64,000 bases of DNA from Medicago truncatula (lineage: Eukaryota > Streptophyta > Magnoliopsida > Fabales > Fabaceae), in the NCBI RefSeq assembly GCF_003473485.1, contig NC_053045.1:49146494-49210493 (forward strand), in the 5' to 3' direction. A model generated the notes under the pieces. It worked only from the letters and a program-made list of their open reading frames with translations. It made no database searches and was not told the DNA's origin. Numbering within the stretch: position 1 is the first letter of the stretch; each line of letters begins with the position of its first letter. The position numbers and the translations under genes were made by a program. This document shows positions 39,374 to 52,690 of the stretch, in pieces.

Positions 39374-41012
39374 AGCAAATGTAAGGTATTTGACAGATGC
39401 TACATTTGATGTATTGTGCTATTGAGGAACTTCATATGATGTTGCTGGTGTATCAAGATATTTATCAGTTTCTTGTTACTGTGAACTTCTGCCTATGTAT
39501 TTTGAGCTGATTGTTAGCATATGCATATGTACCAACTTTAAAAGAAGCATAAAATTTTACTTATTTGAGGAATTAAATGAGGTCAAATATCCTAATTACA
39601 ATAGATTAACAAACAAACAAACAATAGATTAGCAAATCAAGCAAAGTTAGAGAATGAAATCATATTCTCTTGTTCCACCAGCTAGTTCCTCTAGTTCAAT
39701 AACATTAAAGAGTATCAAAAGTTTGGAAGAGCTTATAAAATTTTAGTTAGAGAATGTTGAGTCACAAGAAACTAGAAATTTGCTAGAAGATGTTTTCATT
39801 ATTGAATTCCAAATGGTTGATTTGATTGTATTTTTATTTTTTGTGTGGGGTTAAAATCTCAAACCAGTTTCAGGAAAATTTATCTTTAAGCTAATTTTTT
39901 AATAATAATTACTTTATTTTAATTTAATAAAAGTGTGCGAAAAATAGTTTTGCTGATCGAACCAGAATTTGCATGAATATGTCTGATAAGTTCAAAAAAT
40001 ACAAAGCTCAAGCTTAAATTGTTATATGTCTTATGATTTGTTTTAGAGAGACTTTTTTTAAAATTGATATTATGGTTAATCTGGTTAAAAGTATATGTTG
40101 TGGAGTCTTTAAATAAGTTTTTTTTTTTTTTTTTTTACAATAGACGACCAATGAAGTTTTTTTTTTTTTTTTTTTTTTTACAAAATAAACCAATGAATTT
40201 ACATTTTAGTTAAAACTAGCTATTCATTTTAAGGGCTAAACATATTGTTTAGCTATATCCATTTGATTTCTACTTAAAAATAATGTATTCATTTTTATAT
40301 ATTTTTTTGTCAACAGCTAAGTAGCAAGAATCATAAAATACACATAAGTGGAGAATTCCGAATTTAAACTCGAGTCTCAACACATCAAATATCTTTACAA
40401 CGGTCAATTGAACTGTAGTTACATGGAACTATTCATTTTTTATCAATACTTTTAAGGGTTGAACACAATGTATGATTACAATATTTTTGATACTTTTTGG
40501 ACACAATTTGGTAGGTATAATTAATTAATTAACGAGTCTGTGGGAGAATTGCAGCAAAAACATTGCTAGCAGCCCTCATAGCTAGTTATCAAAAGTAAAA
40601 TATTACAATTCTTGAATAAATGGGGGGTGCAATCTTGAATAATAATCAACCACGGTTGTTTAGACATTTCTATGTCTATCTATCTATGTACAAGAGTATT
40701 TCTTTATTCAAATGTTGATGAAGTCTGTCACATATTCTATTCACATTCTCAATGTTCACTCTGTTAATTTATTGTTTGCTCCAAGCCTTTGGTTTTGACC
40801 CAGCAAACGAACTTTTGAAAATTAAATATATATTAACCATATATATATATACTATTAGACAAAGTAAAATTCAAAATAACTATGGTCTATGCATCATGTA
40901 GCAGTAGAATATTGGATAAACACAATTGACAAATTTAGCTAGACCAAAGTTGGAGAAAACGGTGGCTTCATTATCACTGGTATATGCATAAATCTTGACC
41001 AAAGGATTGTAC
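39374..41012. other. Intergenic region before EXLB copy C
   Basis: It contains a scar with ACAATAGATTA repeats (39598-39631), long T-runs at 40117-40178 with an ACCAATGAA direct repeat, and a SINE (40297-40429). From about 40695 onward the sequence is homologous to the DNA upstream of EXLB copy B. No gene is seen. Confidence 0.6.
40297..40429 (-). mobile_element. SINE, ~133 bp, 11-bp TSD
   Basis: On the minus strand it has an A-box-like AGTTCAATTGACCG, a decayed B-box (CTCGAGTTTAAATTCG) and ends AGCTGTTGACAAAAAAA. TATTCATTTTT flanks it at 40286-40296 and 40430-40440. The TTGACAAAA end is shared with several tiny insertions elsewhere in the window. Confidence 0.75.
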
Positions 41013-41020
41013 TATAAATA
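41013..41020 (+). promoter_or_regulatory. TATA box of EXLB copy C
   Basis: TATAAATA, 134 bp upstream of the copy C ATG and identical in context to the box of pseudogene copy B. Confidence 0.65.
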
Positions 41021-41146
41021 CTTCTATCTTGGTATCGTTGTTTCACATCTCATAAAAGCATTTTCTTCTTAATTGCTTACCTTTCACAGGAAAAATAAAA
41101 ATCATCACATTTGATAACTTGTGTTACATTATTATATATTTAAGGC

Positions 41147-41303
41147 ATGGATCTTAGTTTTAAGCATCAATTTAGCCTTGTCTGTGTTATTCTGTTGTTT
41201 CCAGTACTATGTAATTGCAAGGAATATTATACCAAATCCAGAGCTTCCTATTATGGCACCTCTGACGGCTATGGAAATCCAAGTATGTGATAATCCTCCC
41301 TTT

Positions 41304-41386
<83 letters not shown>

Positions 41387-42302
41387 TAATTGTTCAATTG
41401 ATATATACTTAAATTTATTATATTAGGAGGTGCTTGTGGTTTTGGAGACTATGGAAAGACAGTCAATGATGGCAGTGTAACAGCTGTGTCTGCAAAGTTG
41501 TGGAAGAATGGAGGAGGCTGTGGTGCATGCTATCAAGTATACTTTCACTTCACTTTTAATTTCAATATTTCAACAAACCTTAGTGAAATAAAAAAATGTT
41601 TCACATCATTTATATGGAAAGTTTAATTCGCCAAAGTATATTTGCATTAATAAATATTTGTTTAAATTTTTTCAAAATGCATGTAAATATGATGATACAT
41701 GAATTAGGTGAGATGCAAAATACCACAATATTGTGATGACAATGGAGCATTGGTGGTGGTAACCGACTATGGTGAGGGAGATAGAACTGACTTCATAATG
41801 AGTCCACGCGCCTTCTCAGGATTGGGACGCAACGCAGCTGCATCTGAAAAGCTGAAGAAATATGGAGTATTGGATGTTGAATACAAAAGGGTCTCATGTA
41901 CATTTAAAGGTAACAATATCGTGTACCAGATCAATGAGCACAGTCAAAACCCAGGTTACATTGCTATCGTGATCCTCTACGTTGGTGGAACGTATGATGT
42001 CAATGCTGTTGAGATGTGGCAGGTATGATACTTTGCGCCTAGGATACAAATACTTTGCATCCTCTCTTAAATATTGAATACTAGCTCTATTTTTGTTAAT
42101 GATGCAGAAAGAACAGCACAAATGGGAGTACATGCGTCGGTCTTATGGGGCAGTATTTGACTATGCTAACCCACCCAAAGGTGAAATCAGATTGAGGTTT
42201 CAAGTTAGTAGCAATGTTGGGGTCAATTGGGTGGAGTCAAGGTTCGCAATACCTGCAGGTTGGAAAGCTGGTGCTACTTATTCCACCAAGATTCAGACTT
42301 AA
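41147..42302 (+). CDS. Expansin-like B protein, copy C, complete
   Basis: Exons 41147-41282, 41427-41536, 41708-42022 and 42108-42302 join in phase to give 251 aa. There is a signal peptide (SLVCVILLFPVLCNC), then SRASYYGTSDGYGNP, GACGFGDYGKTVNDGSV, GCGACYQ, TDYGEGDRTDFIMSPRAF and the C-terminal domain ending AGATYSTKIQT. Compared with copy A it has one extra residue in exon 2 (SAKLWKNGGGC), has Gly instead of Cys in SDGYGNP, and KEQHKWEYMRR instead of EDCQEWRPMRR. Thus two Cys that may form a disulfide in copy A are both absent. The reading frame is open and the splice sites are good, so it is probably functional, but the loss of the Cys pair may alter it. Intron 1 has an expanded TA repeat. 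Confidence 0.92.
41309..41383. repeat. Expanded TA microsatellite in EXLB copy C intron 1
   Basis: An uninterrupted run of about 75 bp. The same intron position in pseudogene copy B (33911-33939) has only about 29 bp, partly interrupted. Confidence 0.95.
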
Positions 42303-42848
42303 TAATTCATTAGTACAAAAAAGCATGCAGTTTAAAATCCCATAATAAACTGTTGTTATATCAAAAAAATGTGACTAGAATAAATGGGATTCATGTACCT
42401 TCATTCCATCTGAAACTTCATCGTAATGGAGTATCATACAATAAAATAGTACTCTATTAATAATTTACTTTATATACTTGGCTTGCAATGCAAACATGTC
42501 TTGATATCATTACAAAAGTTAATCCATAATCATATTAGAAATGTACGCTTGCTTGGCGTGTCTTCAATAGAATTACTTTAAACGACGGGAGCATGCAAAG
42601 TAAATAAAAATCATAATCATGTTATACAATACTGTTTACTTAATTTAAAATGGTATGTACGTATGTCGTCTTCTTTTTTTTTTTTGACGAGATGATATGT
42701 ATGTCTTGCAAGGGTACACCATTGAAAAATAAATTGAGTAAAAAGATAGAAATCCATAGTCATGCTATACAATACTGGTTTTCCTTTTTTCCCCGCACGA
42801 ATTTATAGAAATCCATTATTCTAAAGTATGAATAGATCATTAATTTTA

Positions 42849-43598
42849 GTCTTAAATAAGAAAAAGGTTAAGTTCGCGCGTTTTTTGTTTTATCAACTGT
42901 ATTTTTTTTTTTTTGCGAAACAACCCTTATATTTACTTAACCTTTTGACATCGGTCCTGCCGTCCGTTTCCGAAAGGAAAAAAAAAAAAAAAAAAAAACG
43001 CATTGTTGACTAACGGGCCAATGCATGACAATTGATGAGTTGACAACTGATTAGTTGAGAGACTAAAACCAAAAACGGGACGAAATTAAAAAACATAATC
43101 ACTTTGAAATTTAAAACCCATAGCTTCCACCTTCAATTGCAACTGATTTAAAGAGGCACACTAAATAGGAGACGGAGGTATGTACCTGTTTTCTGAAATA
43201 GAGTGTTTAACTAAAGAACAAACAGCACGTTATAATTTTGAATGATTTATAGGATAACAAAAACTTTTAGCAATTTTTTTTTATAATCATAGTGGAACTA
43301 TTTTGTTGATTGGTTTTCGCAATATTTCAACGGCCTTAGTCAAATATATGTTCACCTTTGATTGATGAACTTAGAGTAAATATTTACTTAAAATTGTATG
43401 ATTGTATCAATCTAATCCCTCACATTATCAACACTACATATAAAATGATACAAAGGTTGTTTCTTTTTTACGGAAACGAACGGCAGGGACCAATTTCAAA
43501 AGATTATGTAAATACAAAGGTTGTTTCGTAACAAAAAAGATACATGGATTAAAACCCAAAACGTACCAACCTACATAAACCTTTTTCTTATTTAAACC
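42849..43598. mobile_element. Mutator-like foldback element, 750 bp, 9-bp TSD
   Basis: Arms of about 130 bp are inverted copies: termini GTCTTAAATAAGAAAAAGG and GGTTTAAATAAGAAAAAGG, with shared CGAAACAACC and GCCGT(C/T)CGTTTCCG further in. The exact 9-bp repeat TTAATTTTA flanks it (42840-42848, 43599-43607). There is no ORF of note. Confidence 0.85.
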
Positions 43599-43607
43599 TT
43601 AATTTTA

Positions 43608-46349
43608 TCTTTAAATTATCAAACTCTCTTCAATTTTATCTTTAACATCTAAATATAAAATGTAGTCTCTAAAGCATGTATAACATTTAAAATTTTCATA
43701 TGGATTGAAGATTATATAAAATATGGTCTCTAAGGAATGTATAATTCATCTACTCAAAAAAGCATGTTTAACGTTTAAAATTTTCATATGGTTTGCAGAT
43801 CATTAATGAATTTCATATACCTAAAAAAAAATTAAATACTTTAGAAATTAAATTCAAAACCGTTTTATAATTTTTTTTTAGGAGAAAACTAATTTATAAG
43901 GATATTATTTTTTTTATTCATTATTTTTTTATGGATATTATTTTTTTAAATAAACATATCTTTCATGTGATACTACAAAGACGGATCCACTCGAAGTAAT
44001 TGAAATTTATTTAAATAATTGATTTTCTCCAACAAATATTTTTGCATATGCACCAATAACGGATTGAATTCTAAATTAAAAGATATGAGAGTCTCAAATA
44101 TTTTATTCACATTATGTTTTTGTTGGAATTTACGGTACAAAAATGTACCACAAACAAAGTCCACAATTTTCTTCTTAAAAAAAGTACACAAATTTTTTTA
44201 TTTTTTTTGTCAAAAAAAGGCCACATCTAAATAAAGAAAAACATAATAATACTAATAGTTAGTAGGATAATTGTCCTCGTGAGCTTAACTCAGTTGATAA
44301 AGACATTATTATTAAATTCAATTGAATGTTTGTGTAGTTCATTTTTGACATTGTTTACTCGGTAAACTCGCATTCTCCAAACTTTAAGCCCAACAACTTT
44401 GATGAAATGTGTATTTGTGATCTAAATTACCATGCATGTGTATATAAAGGCATATTTTGAGGTAGACCTCTGCAATACCTCCACCAAATACATCTAAGGT
44501 GGAATGGAAGATATAATTTTATATACTAGTAAGGGTTGCCAAACTCTAAAATTAAACAAGTTTACTATTCTAAGAAATTGTTTTAACTCCCTCTTGGGGA
44601 GTATATTAGACTAAGATATCAAAAAAAATTAAAGGATTTTTTGTTGATAGCGAAATCTCTTAATATTCAATTAAGATTTCTATAAAACATAAATCACTCT
44701 TGCGTATTCAATTAAACCTATCATGCCTTTTTACGAGGGAAGGAAATGAAATGTCTAGTTTTAAATAGTTATCCATTTTGATACTTACACATGCAAAAAC
44801 AATTTTTTAGCTAAATTAATCAAATAATATGAATTAACAAAAATCACTTTTATTGTGAATGCATTCAAACATAAATGAATTCAGTAGATTCAACTTACTT
44901 TTAACTAAAATCAATTTTTATCAAAATTCATTCTTGGTACGACAAAACCAGCCATACACTTCATTATTATTGTCGTTGTCCCCCCACCCGCACAATTGTT
45001 TCATTTTTGCCCCCACTTGAAGAGTCAATGCTAGTATGCTACATTAAGTCATACAAATTTATAAAAATACTTTAAAATCTTAAAGCTGTATGTTATAAAT
45101 GTATTAAAATTCAATCACTAAAAGTTCAACTCCGTTGTTGTTCAAAGAGTGTAATGACATTTGATATGTTGAGGCAAGACAATTCTTCAATTGCCAACTA
45201 AATTTGGACCATCCCCAATGGTGAGATCTATACCATTTAAGATCCGATACTTAATAGATACCTCATTAGAGTCTCACTTAAGACCCTCATTCTTAAGTTG
45301 GCCCCCACAATACTTTTATTAAAATAATCATTGTATTTTTGCTTTTGTTGAAATGTAAATGATAAAGAGTAGTGGGACCCATTTAGACCTTTTGTTAGAG
45401 GGAGGGTCTCCATTGAAGTGATTAAATGTTTATTAAGTACTATTCTTAAAAAATCATAAAAGAGTGATGTATACATATGATCCGTTCAAGACCTCAAAAT
45501 TGAGGGTCTCCAACCAAACACTAAAATCCTAACCGTAAAATGTCTTTCAATTATTTTTAAAAGTCGATATTTTCTAGACAGCCTTTTAAAATCTAGAAAA
45601 CTTTTTATTTCAAAATAGTCTCTAAAAACCTCAATCCAATATATTTGTTTCTTGGTGAACTGGAAGGACTTCCAAACTTGTTTATAATTGTGAATCGGTT
45701 GAAACAAATCTACATTTTCAATCAAAACTTGCCCAAATTACCCAATACCAACCATGTTTTGACTATCCTCTTCACCACCTCACGGTCTTTTCACTAACTC
45801 ATACACAACAAACAGGTTGCACAACCAAAGATGCACATTCATGACCAATGTAAAATTATTTTCTACATACCTAGCAAATCATTTGACACTCTTTACCATA
45901 AAACCAAACACATCAAGTGTCATATGTTTTGGAAGTAAATTACAGCCAAAATAATTGTCTAGTTCTTCCCTGTCCATTCATAAATTCATCCATTTATTTC
46001 TTCAGATGAATGGTGTTTCTGTGGAAGGAGGGTGTCTAATAATTCACAATATAAGCTGCAATTGCATACAAAAGCTACAATTGCATACAAAACTCTGGAG
46101 AATATCACTCCGCATTTTGTGCTATATGTATGTTATAATCTATCATCAACCTATACAAAAAAGCCCATCCAACTTGCATCCCTTGGCAATCCAAGCTCAA
46201 TAAGGTTGCAAGAAAACAAAAGCACAGCCATCATATCTCTTGTACAAGGACTTCGGTGTTTAAGACAACAAGTAAAACATGCGGACCGTAACCAAACAAA
46301 ATTATGTCCATAGTACATACTCTTCCAGGTATAACCTAGTAAAGATTAT
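43608..46349. other. Intergenic region EXLB copy C - GATA26 (convergent)
   Basis: No gene is supported. It holds a scar with GGATATTATTTTTTT repeats (43900-43947), a 5' SINE fragment (44275-44320, CTCGTGAGCTTAACTCAGTTG) and scattered repeat-like DNA around 45200-45520. The GATA26 3' UTR presumably occupies the last few hundred bases. Confidence 0.5.
44275..44320 (+). repeat. 5' fragment of tRNA-derived SINE
   Basis: CTCGTGAGCTTAACTCAGTT matches the A-box end of the SINE copies at 5232, 18951 and 61515; the B-box part is missing. Confidence 0.5.
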
Positions 46350-49300
46350 TCAAGGACGAGTAACATGCGAGTATACTGAGCTACTACTGGTGCTTCCTTG
46401 AGCAACCAAGCTAGAACTTGGGAGCAGGAGCTCTGCCTGTGGAAAGGAATTGTTAGATGGAAACTCTAGCAGCAGATCCTGATCCGAACTCTCATCAACG
46501 AAGTTTAAAGAATCCAGCATGTGCAAGCCACCATTGCGAGGAAATGCAAATAGGCTTTTCGGACTGATGCTAGAGCCATCTACGGCTTCTTTGCCGCCAG
46601 TGCCAGCTTTTACTATCACCCTTTTGGGACTCCTCATTGTTGTCTTCAATTCTGAAATTTGCAAGATGGATGATTCTTTAGTTAAATTGTGAAAAGCTCT
46701 AGTTAACAATTGATAACAATAACACTAGATTTTAATAATTTGCATTGATGTGTTTCAAAGTAAAGGCTCAATATATTCAACATTTTGTAATAATTTCATA
46801 TTCGGTTTTATTTCTTGATGACGAGATTTTAAGCTAACCTGGAAAATTTTGATTTTGGCTGACACGCAATCTCTTAACATTCGCAACATTACTTGATGCC
46901 ATGGCAGGAGATTCCATACCATTACGTTTTCCATCTTTGTTTCCACCTTTCTGCACTCGTAGAAGAATGCACTTAGAGTTGAACTAATCCAATCTAAACT
47001 GGCAAAACTAACTCTTTTAAAAATAAAAAAGGATAGGATTGCAAATAATATGTTATGCATTTACAAATAATATTTTACTCGAAAACTTTCATATCATCCA
47101 TATTTATTCAGGAGTTTTCCAATTGTATATCTCAAGTCAAATTTGATTGTCTCTCATCTCATCTATAAGAGCAATAAGATTGACAAATTCTTTTTGCAAA
47201 CACCCCTAGATGTGATATCTGACAAGCAACATTATAAATTCAATCATCAATACAAAAGCATTAGCATGATTCTAGATAATAATCCAGCACAAACCTTGAG
47301 AAAATTATAGTGTTCTACACATTTTGACTTTGACAAGTTCGATAATGCAAGCCTTTTAGATGTCTTGCAGTCTTCAGGGTCTCCCCTCAACAAAGAGATA
47401 TCAAAGACACCTTCCTCGAGAAGTTTCTGAAAATAAGTTAACTCCTCCTTGAATTGAAAGCTATCGAACATAATTTTAATGCTGCACATACAACAATGCC
47501 GGTCAATAACTTTTATTCACTATTCCGGAGAGACAAAATTGAAACTTATGTTCAAGGATTATAACTTACAAAACAAAATCAAAATGGTGTTCGATGATAA
47601 ATATCAATAAAATTTTGATCAAACAGAAGTAAACAGATTCTAACCTATCAGGAAATTTAGCAGTATCAATCACAGGGAGATACTTCAGTAATTGCTGCTG
47701 TTCTTCATTTGTCAAGTTTCTTGAAAACGCCTCATAGTTTACTACATCCTAACCAAACATGACAGATATTGCATTAAGCATTCAATAATTTTATGGATAT
47801 GACATGAAGCTTTACCGATCAATATATAATCGTAAGAGGTTAATTGTTACGCACTGATGGTGTAAAAAGTGTGCATCCAATTAAATCAAACTATAATGTC
47901 AATTTGTTTTGTTAGTTCTTAATACATCTCCACGAATATCTGTATGGTGAAATGTGATTGAATGTATGTGTAAAACAAAATTACACTAACAGAGTATACA
48001 AATTAAATCCTAATTATAAATGTGTTTGTAGAAGATGACAAGAACACTAGACCCAAAAACATGATCATTTCATTCATGTAAAACAAAATATTGCCTATTC
48101 CCAAACAGTATTAAAAATCATATTTAAAATTCAGTTGCTATCCATCAAGTCCTAAGAGTAATGCATGAAATAATTTAATAAGAGATTCCAAAACACATTA
48201 TACTAATATGTCAAACAACACTGCTGCAAGACTGGGAATCAATATTTGATTTGAATAAAAATGGTTTTAGTACTTACTACAAGACTGGGAATCAATATTT
48301 TTGTCAACTTATGCCGAACAATCCATAAAAAGAGGGAAAAAAAATAATACACATGCAACTCACATTTAAATCTATTGAGCACAGTGATGAATCATGATTT
48401 CCAAGAACTTCTAGTTTTTCAAGCTGAGACTTGTCCCTGAAATTTCAAAAAGGAATAAATATGTTAAGATTCTTGTACCACTCCAGGAGAATACTATCAA
48501 TGTAAAACGCATTACATTTTCCAAAACAAATTCCACAGGCTTATCTCTAATATTTCTTCACTAAGCCACATGTACAAAGACTATTCATAAATATGTTAAG
48601 ATCCTTGTACCACTCCAGGAGAATACTATCAATGTAAAACGCATTACATTTTCCACAAATCACAATCAATCATATGTGTAACTTTAGTAGTGGTTATGAT
48701 TGAAGTAAAATGTTTTTAGTGATATAACAATTATGATTGATTTATAGTGTAAAAAAGCTTTACACAAACTGTTTATATAATATTCATTGATATTCTTGCA
48801 TAACTAACTAGCAATAATTGAAGACTAAAAACATGTGCAGAGAAATATACCACACAAGTTGCTCCTGTTGCAGTCTTGGGCCAGCAGAGTTTCTAACCTT
48901 TGCAACTCCCTGAGAAGAGAAATTCATGCCGGTGTAATCACTAAGCCTGGGAATTGAACCATAACACGAATATGCCTCATTCATTAGGCATTGTTTATTA
49001 TCAACTGAAAGAGAGCTAGCCTCAGACTCTTCGTCACGAGCTATAGAGCTAGGATGCCTAATAAGCATGCTTCCATGTCCTATCTCAACAGAGACCATCG
49101 GAGTTTCACTATCGTAAAGAAGTTCCTCTTCAGAAGAAGCAGAGAAACAGGATTGCTGTTGTTCATGGAGAATAGTACACAAGTCTTGTGTGAGCTTTTC
49201 AACAGAAGAATGCTTCAGACGACCGGCACATGTCCTCTTTTTTGAAGGCGCCGCAGTATCCCAGACTACTGACTGAGAAGGACCTAAATTAACCAAACTA

Positions 49301-51520
49301 TTGTTATTAGAGTTACTTGCTTTTATTAAAGAAACAAGGATACCTGTTTTTGAGCTGCAGTAGATTAAAATTTAGCACAATAACAGAGAAATAGTTCTTG
49401 ATAAGTATCGTCGTATATGCAGAACTTCACATTTTACTCAGAAAAAAGTATCATCAAAAGAATACACACACGCACACACTTAAATAATATAGTTGATTAG
49501 TTATATCTAATTGTAAAATGTGCAATTGCAATTGTTTTGAGACACAGCTAGACCTTCATTTAGAAAATCCTTTAAATCACTTCTTGATTCTTTTAAAACA
49601 ATAGCAGCTTGATTGTATAATGCACAGCTAGAACTTTGAAGCAAGAATAACTTGTCTTCCTTTAGGGAAACAAAGGCCTTGTATGTTCATTTGCAATTTG
49701 ACAAATTTTCTTTTTAATTTTGTCCCCGTTTTATTCTTATGCTCAAACAAATCAGGATGTCATCAAGATCTATTATTTCAACTGAAAGGACAATGCTGCC
49801 ATGATCGGTTATGAAGAAACAAATTTCAATGAAATCAGCAAACAGCAATTGTCCAACCTGTTAAATCACTAGCATCGGTGCCGCCAAATTGAACGCAGCT
49901 TTCTGAATTAGAGATGGCTGACCCTGAACTTGATCTATTGCTTGTATCCTCATCAACAGCCTTTTGGAATCCTTGATTATATTCAGGGGTGAACCATCCA
50001 GATGCAGCATAAGCATTATCATAGTTCTGCTTTCGTTTAACCAATTTCACTTCTTTGTTCTTATTTAATGATACAATCTTTAACCTTGAAACTCTCTGAT
50101 CCTCAAAATCGACAGGATCTGTCCGAGCATGTAAAGGAGTATAATTTGCAAGTGTTCCCTTTGTCCTCCATCGAGATCCACATGCATTGCATAAAATTGG
50201 CTTCTCGGGTGGCCCGTTACGCCAAAGTGGTGTGCCTATTGCAATGATTATTTGTTAGAAAATCTATACAATGTTAACAACCCCCTTATAAACAAGAAAA
50301 GAGATTATCTCCAATTAGAAAGACTGATAGACAATTAACAATCACATTTTCATATGCACCACTAAACTGAACTCAGAAAACATCTCAAGGTTGAGATATC
50401 ATCATCTATCTTTATTCAAAGATCATAAGGAACATGCCATTCCTGCTTAAATTGTCCAATATCTTCCTGTTACTAGATATTTTACATATTTTATATGATG
50501 CATAGCAACGTCCTTTTGCAAGGAAAAGAAGATACCGGTATGCAATAAATTCATCAAGCAGATAAGGGTGAACTCAATTTAAGAGGTCATGTTTCATGTA
50601 TACTGGTAAGTAAGACAATGCTTGGATTTGGACCAAAAGGATTAACATTTATCTGCTTAGTATCGCAGCATCAACGTTAAAGCAACCTAAATGAAACATT
50701 TTATATTTTGAAGTGTACACAAACGGCAACGACTTCAACATTTGAAAACTGTTTTCAAATTTATAAGAAAAACAATGAACATTCAAATGTTTAAGAGTGG
50801 CAGCCTTGCAGGATTAGTTCTATTGAGGAGATCAGCAGCACGAACAAAATCGTTGTTTCAAAATCAAATTGAGAAAGCTTCAAAATATGATAAAGGATAA
50901 TCATGGCAATTGACATAATCCTTTTAAAACACATGAGTGGATTAACCAATGGATATTTCACAAATCCACATTATCCTCTTTTCTTTCTCTTATGTTCACA
51001 TTATTATCCAAATGTGAAATAAGTGAACTATGAGTTGACTCTTTTTGATAAAATCAATAGATGTTCAGCCTATGCATTCAACAGATTCTGAGCTTAATTT
51101 TGCTCCAATTACATTTGTTTATGATTCAAACACAGTCAATAAAATTAGAAAAATAAAAAACACAACAAAGTAGTGACACAAAACACATCAAAGTAGGAAA
51201 TCAATAGAGTTTATCAATAACTTCCAATCCCAAAACACTAGAAAACAACAACAACATTACAACAAAATATATTATTTGTTTATGTTGGCCAGCAAAACAT
51301 ATCTCAATTTTATCAAAATCACAATCAGTGCCAAGGTTGCAAAACAGACTTTGAATCAATCAAAATATGACAATTGATTTTATTTTTTTCAAACAAAATT
51401 ATCAATAATAACTCCATAAAAAAATTGCAAAAAAAAAAAAAAAAAAAAAAAAACTGTATATTGGAGAAACAAGAACTCACTTGTAACTCCACAGTGAAAG
51501 CAAGGTCCTTGTTTTCCCAT
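46350..51520 (-). CDS. GATA26: GATA transcription factor 26-type with DEUBAD-like domain, complete
   Basis: Eight minus-strand exons join in phase: 51481-51520, 49858-50235, 48851-49283, 48364-48436, 47645-47748, 47295-47481, 46839-46950, 46350-46651, giving 542 aa. The GATA zinc finger is at the N-terminus: C7-x2-C10-x18-C29-x2-C32 with TPLWRNGP and NACGSRW, followed by basic [15 protein letters not shown]. The region from about 300 to 395 ([42 protein letters not shown]) matches the DEUBAD/ASXH module found in plant GATA26/27. The protein is a nuclear DNA-binding regulator, possibly linked to Polycomb or deubiquitinase complexes by family analogy. The donor of exon 3 was placed at 48849-48850 because it keeps phase (QLVWDKSQ). 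Introns 1 and 3 are long; intron 3 has a direct repeat. Confidence 0.95.
48455..48655. repeat. 69-bp direct repeat in GATA26 intron 3
   Basis: 48455-48523 and 48587-48655 are nearly identical (ATAAATATGTTAAGAT.CTTG ... CATTACATTTTCCA), separated by 63 bp. A second small pair, CAAGACTGGGAATCAATATT, occurs at about 48229 and 48281 in intron 4. Confidence 0.9.
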
Positions 51521-52690
51521 GTCTCAATCTTTTCCTCAACCAAAAGGGCAAATAAAAATTGCAGAAAATAACTGATTTATAAACAAAAAGAAAAAGTTCA
51601 ATTAAAAAAACTGTTTTTTTAAGCCTAAGTTATGGCTTATATCAGTAGGGGTATAGAAAACTTAATTCTGCAACAAACCCAGAAACAGTTTTGAACAAAA
51701 AAAGCAAAAGGCAATAAACCCAGAAGCAGTTTTTGTTTTTAAGTCCTTAAAAGTGCTTTGTTTTTTTACACATAAACATGCACAAATTGAATAGAATTAG
51801 AGAGATTGATAAGTGGGTGTTTTAGCAAGGAATCTGTACAATCCAATTGAAGAGAAAAGAACATTGAAGGAATCTGATGAATGAGAGAGAAAAGGAGAAG
51901 GGAAGGTGCAATGGAAAGAGAGAGAATGAGAGGAAGGAAGGTCTCTGTGTTGTGTGTGTGTGTGTGTATGTGACCTCTTAGTTGTATTGTACAAGAAGTA
52001 AATGTTGAACTTTTTCTCTTTTTTAATTTTTTTCACCCACTCCCTCTCTCTCTCTCTTATTTCATTTCATTGTTGTTATTGGAGAGATTTATGTTTCCTT
52101 TTTCTTAACTAAACTTTAAAATTAAAACTTCCTTTTTTACAAGAAAATTTAAAACTTCTTTGAACATTTTTTTAAGACAAAAACAAAACGATTTATTCAA
52201 TCAAATTGATGGATATATCATTTAAAATTGCTAAAAATGTAAAAGATAAATCAGTGAATAAATTCACATCATTTAAGTTAATAGCATACAACGATAAGAT
52301 GTCTACAAATCATGTCTCCAAATCTACAATGTTGATGTTCAAATCATTGATTGAATATCTGATCTTTCAGTATGAATCAAATGAACGTCGCAAGAAGACG
52401 GGAAATTAAATAACGTCGCACAAGACAACAAACAACATAACACTATACTTAGTCGACGAAATCACGAATAAAAAAACCTAAATTTATGTGAAAATCACGT
52501 GTTAAGAGTAAATAGGTAGAAAAAGATGAAGATTGATGATTTTAGGTCAAAAATTGACCCAAAACAACCCCCTCACTAAAGAAAATGGATGAGAAAACTA
52601 GGATCTACTTGTTAGAGATGAACGGACGGTTTTTTACATGCCGCACTAGTTAACTATAAATAAAACTTCTTCGAAAAATTAAAATATAAC
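51521..52690. other. GATA26 upstream region
   Basis: The minus-strand leader and promoter side contains a purine-rich tract on the plus strand (51880-51940), a GT run at about 51952-51967 and a CT run at about 52043-52058. No TATA box is convincing and no other gene is seen. Confidence 0.5.

Noticed and set aside
41121-41426. 101-aa ORF with a long Ile-Tyr repeat
   Set aside because: It reads through exon 1 out of frame and the TA microsatellite of expansin-like copy C.
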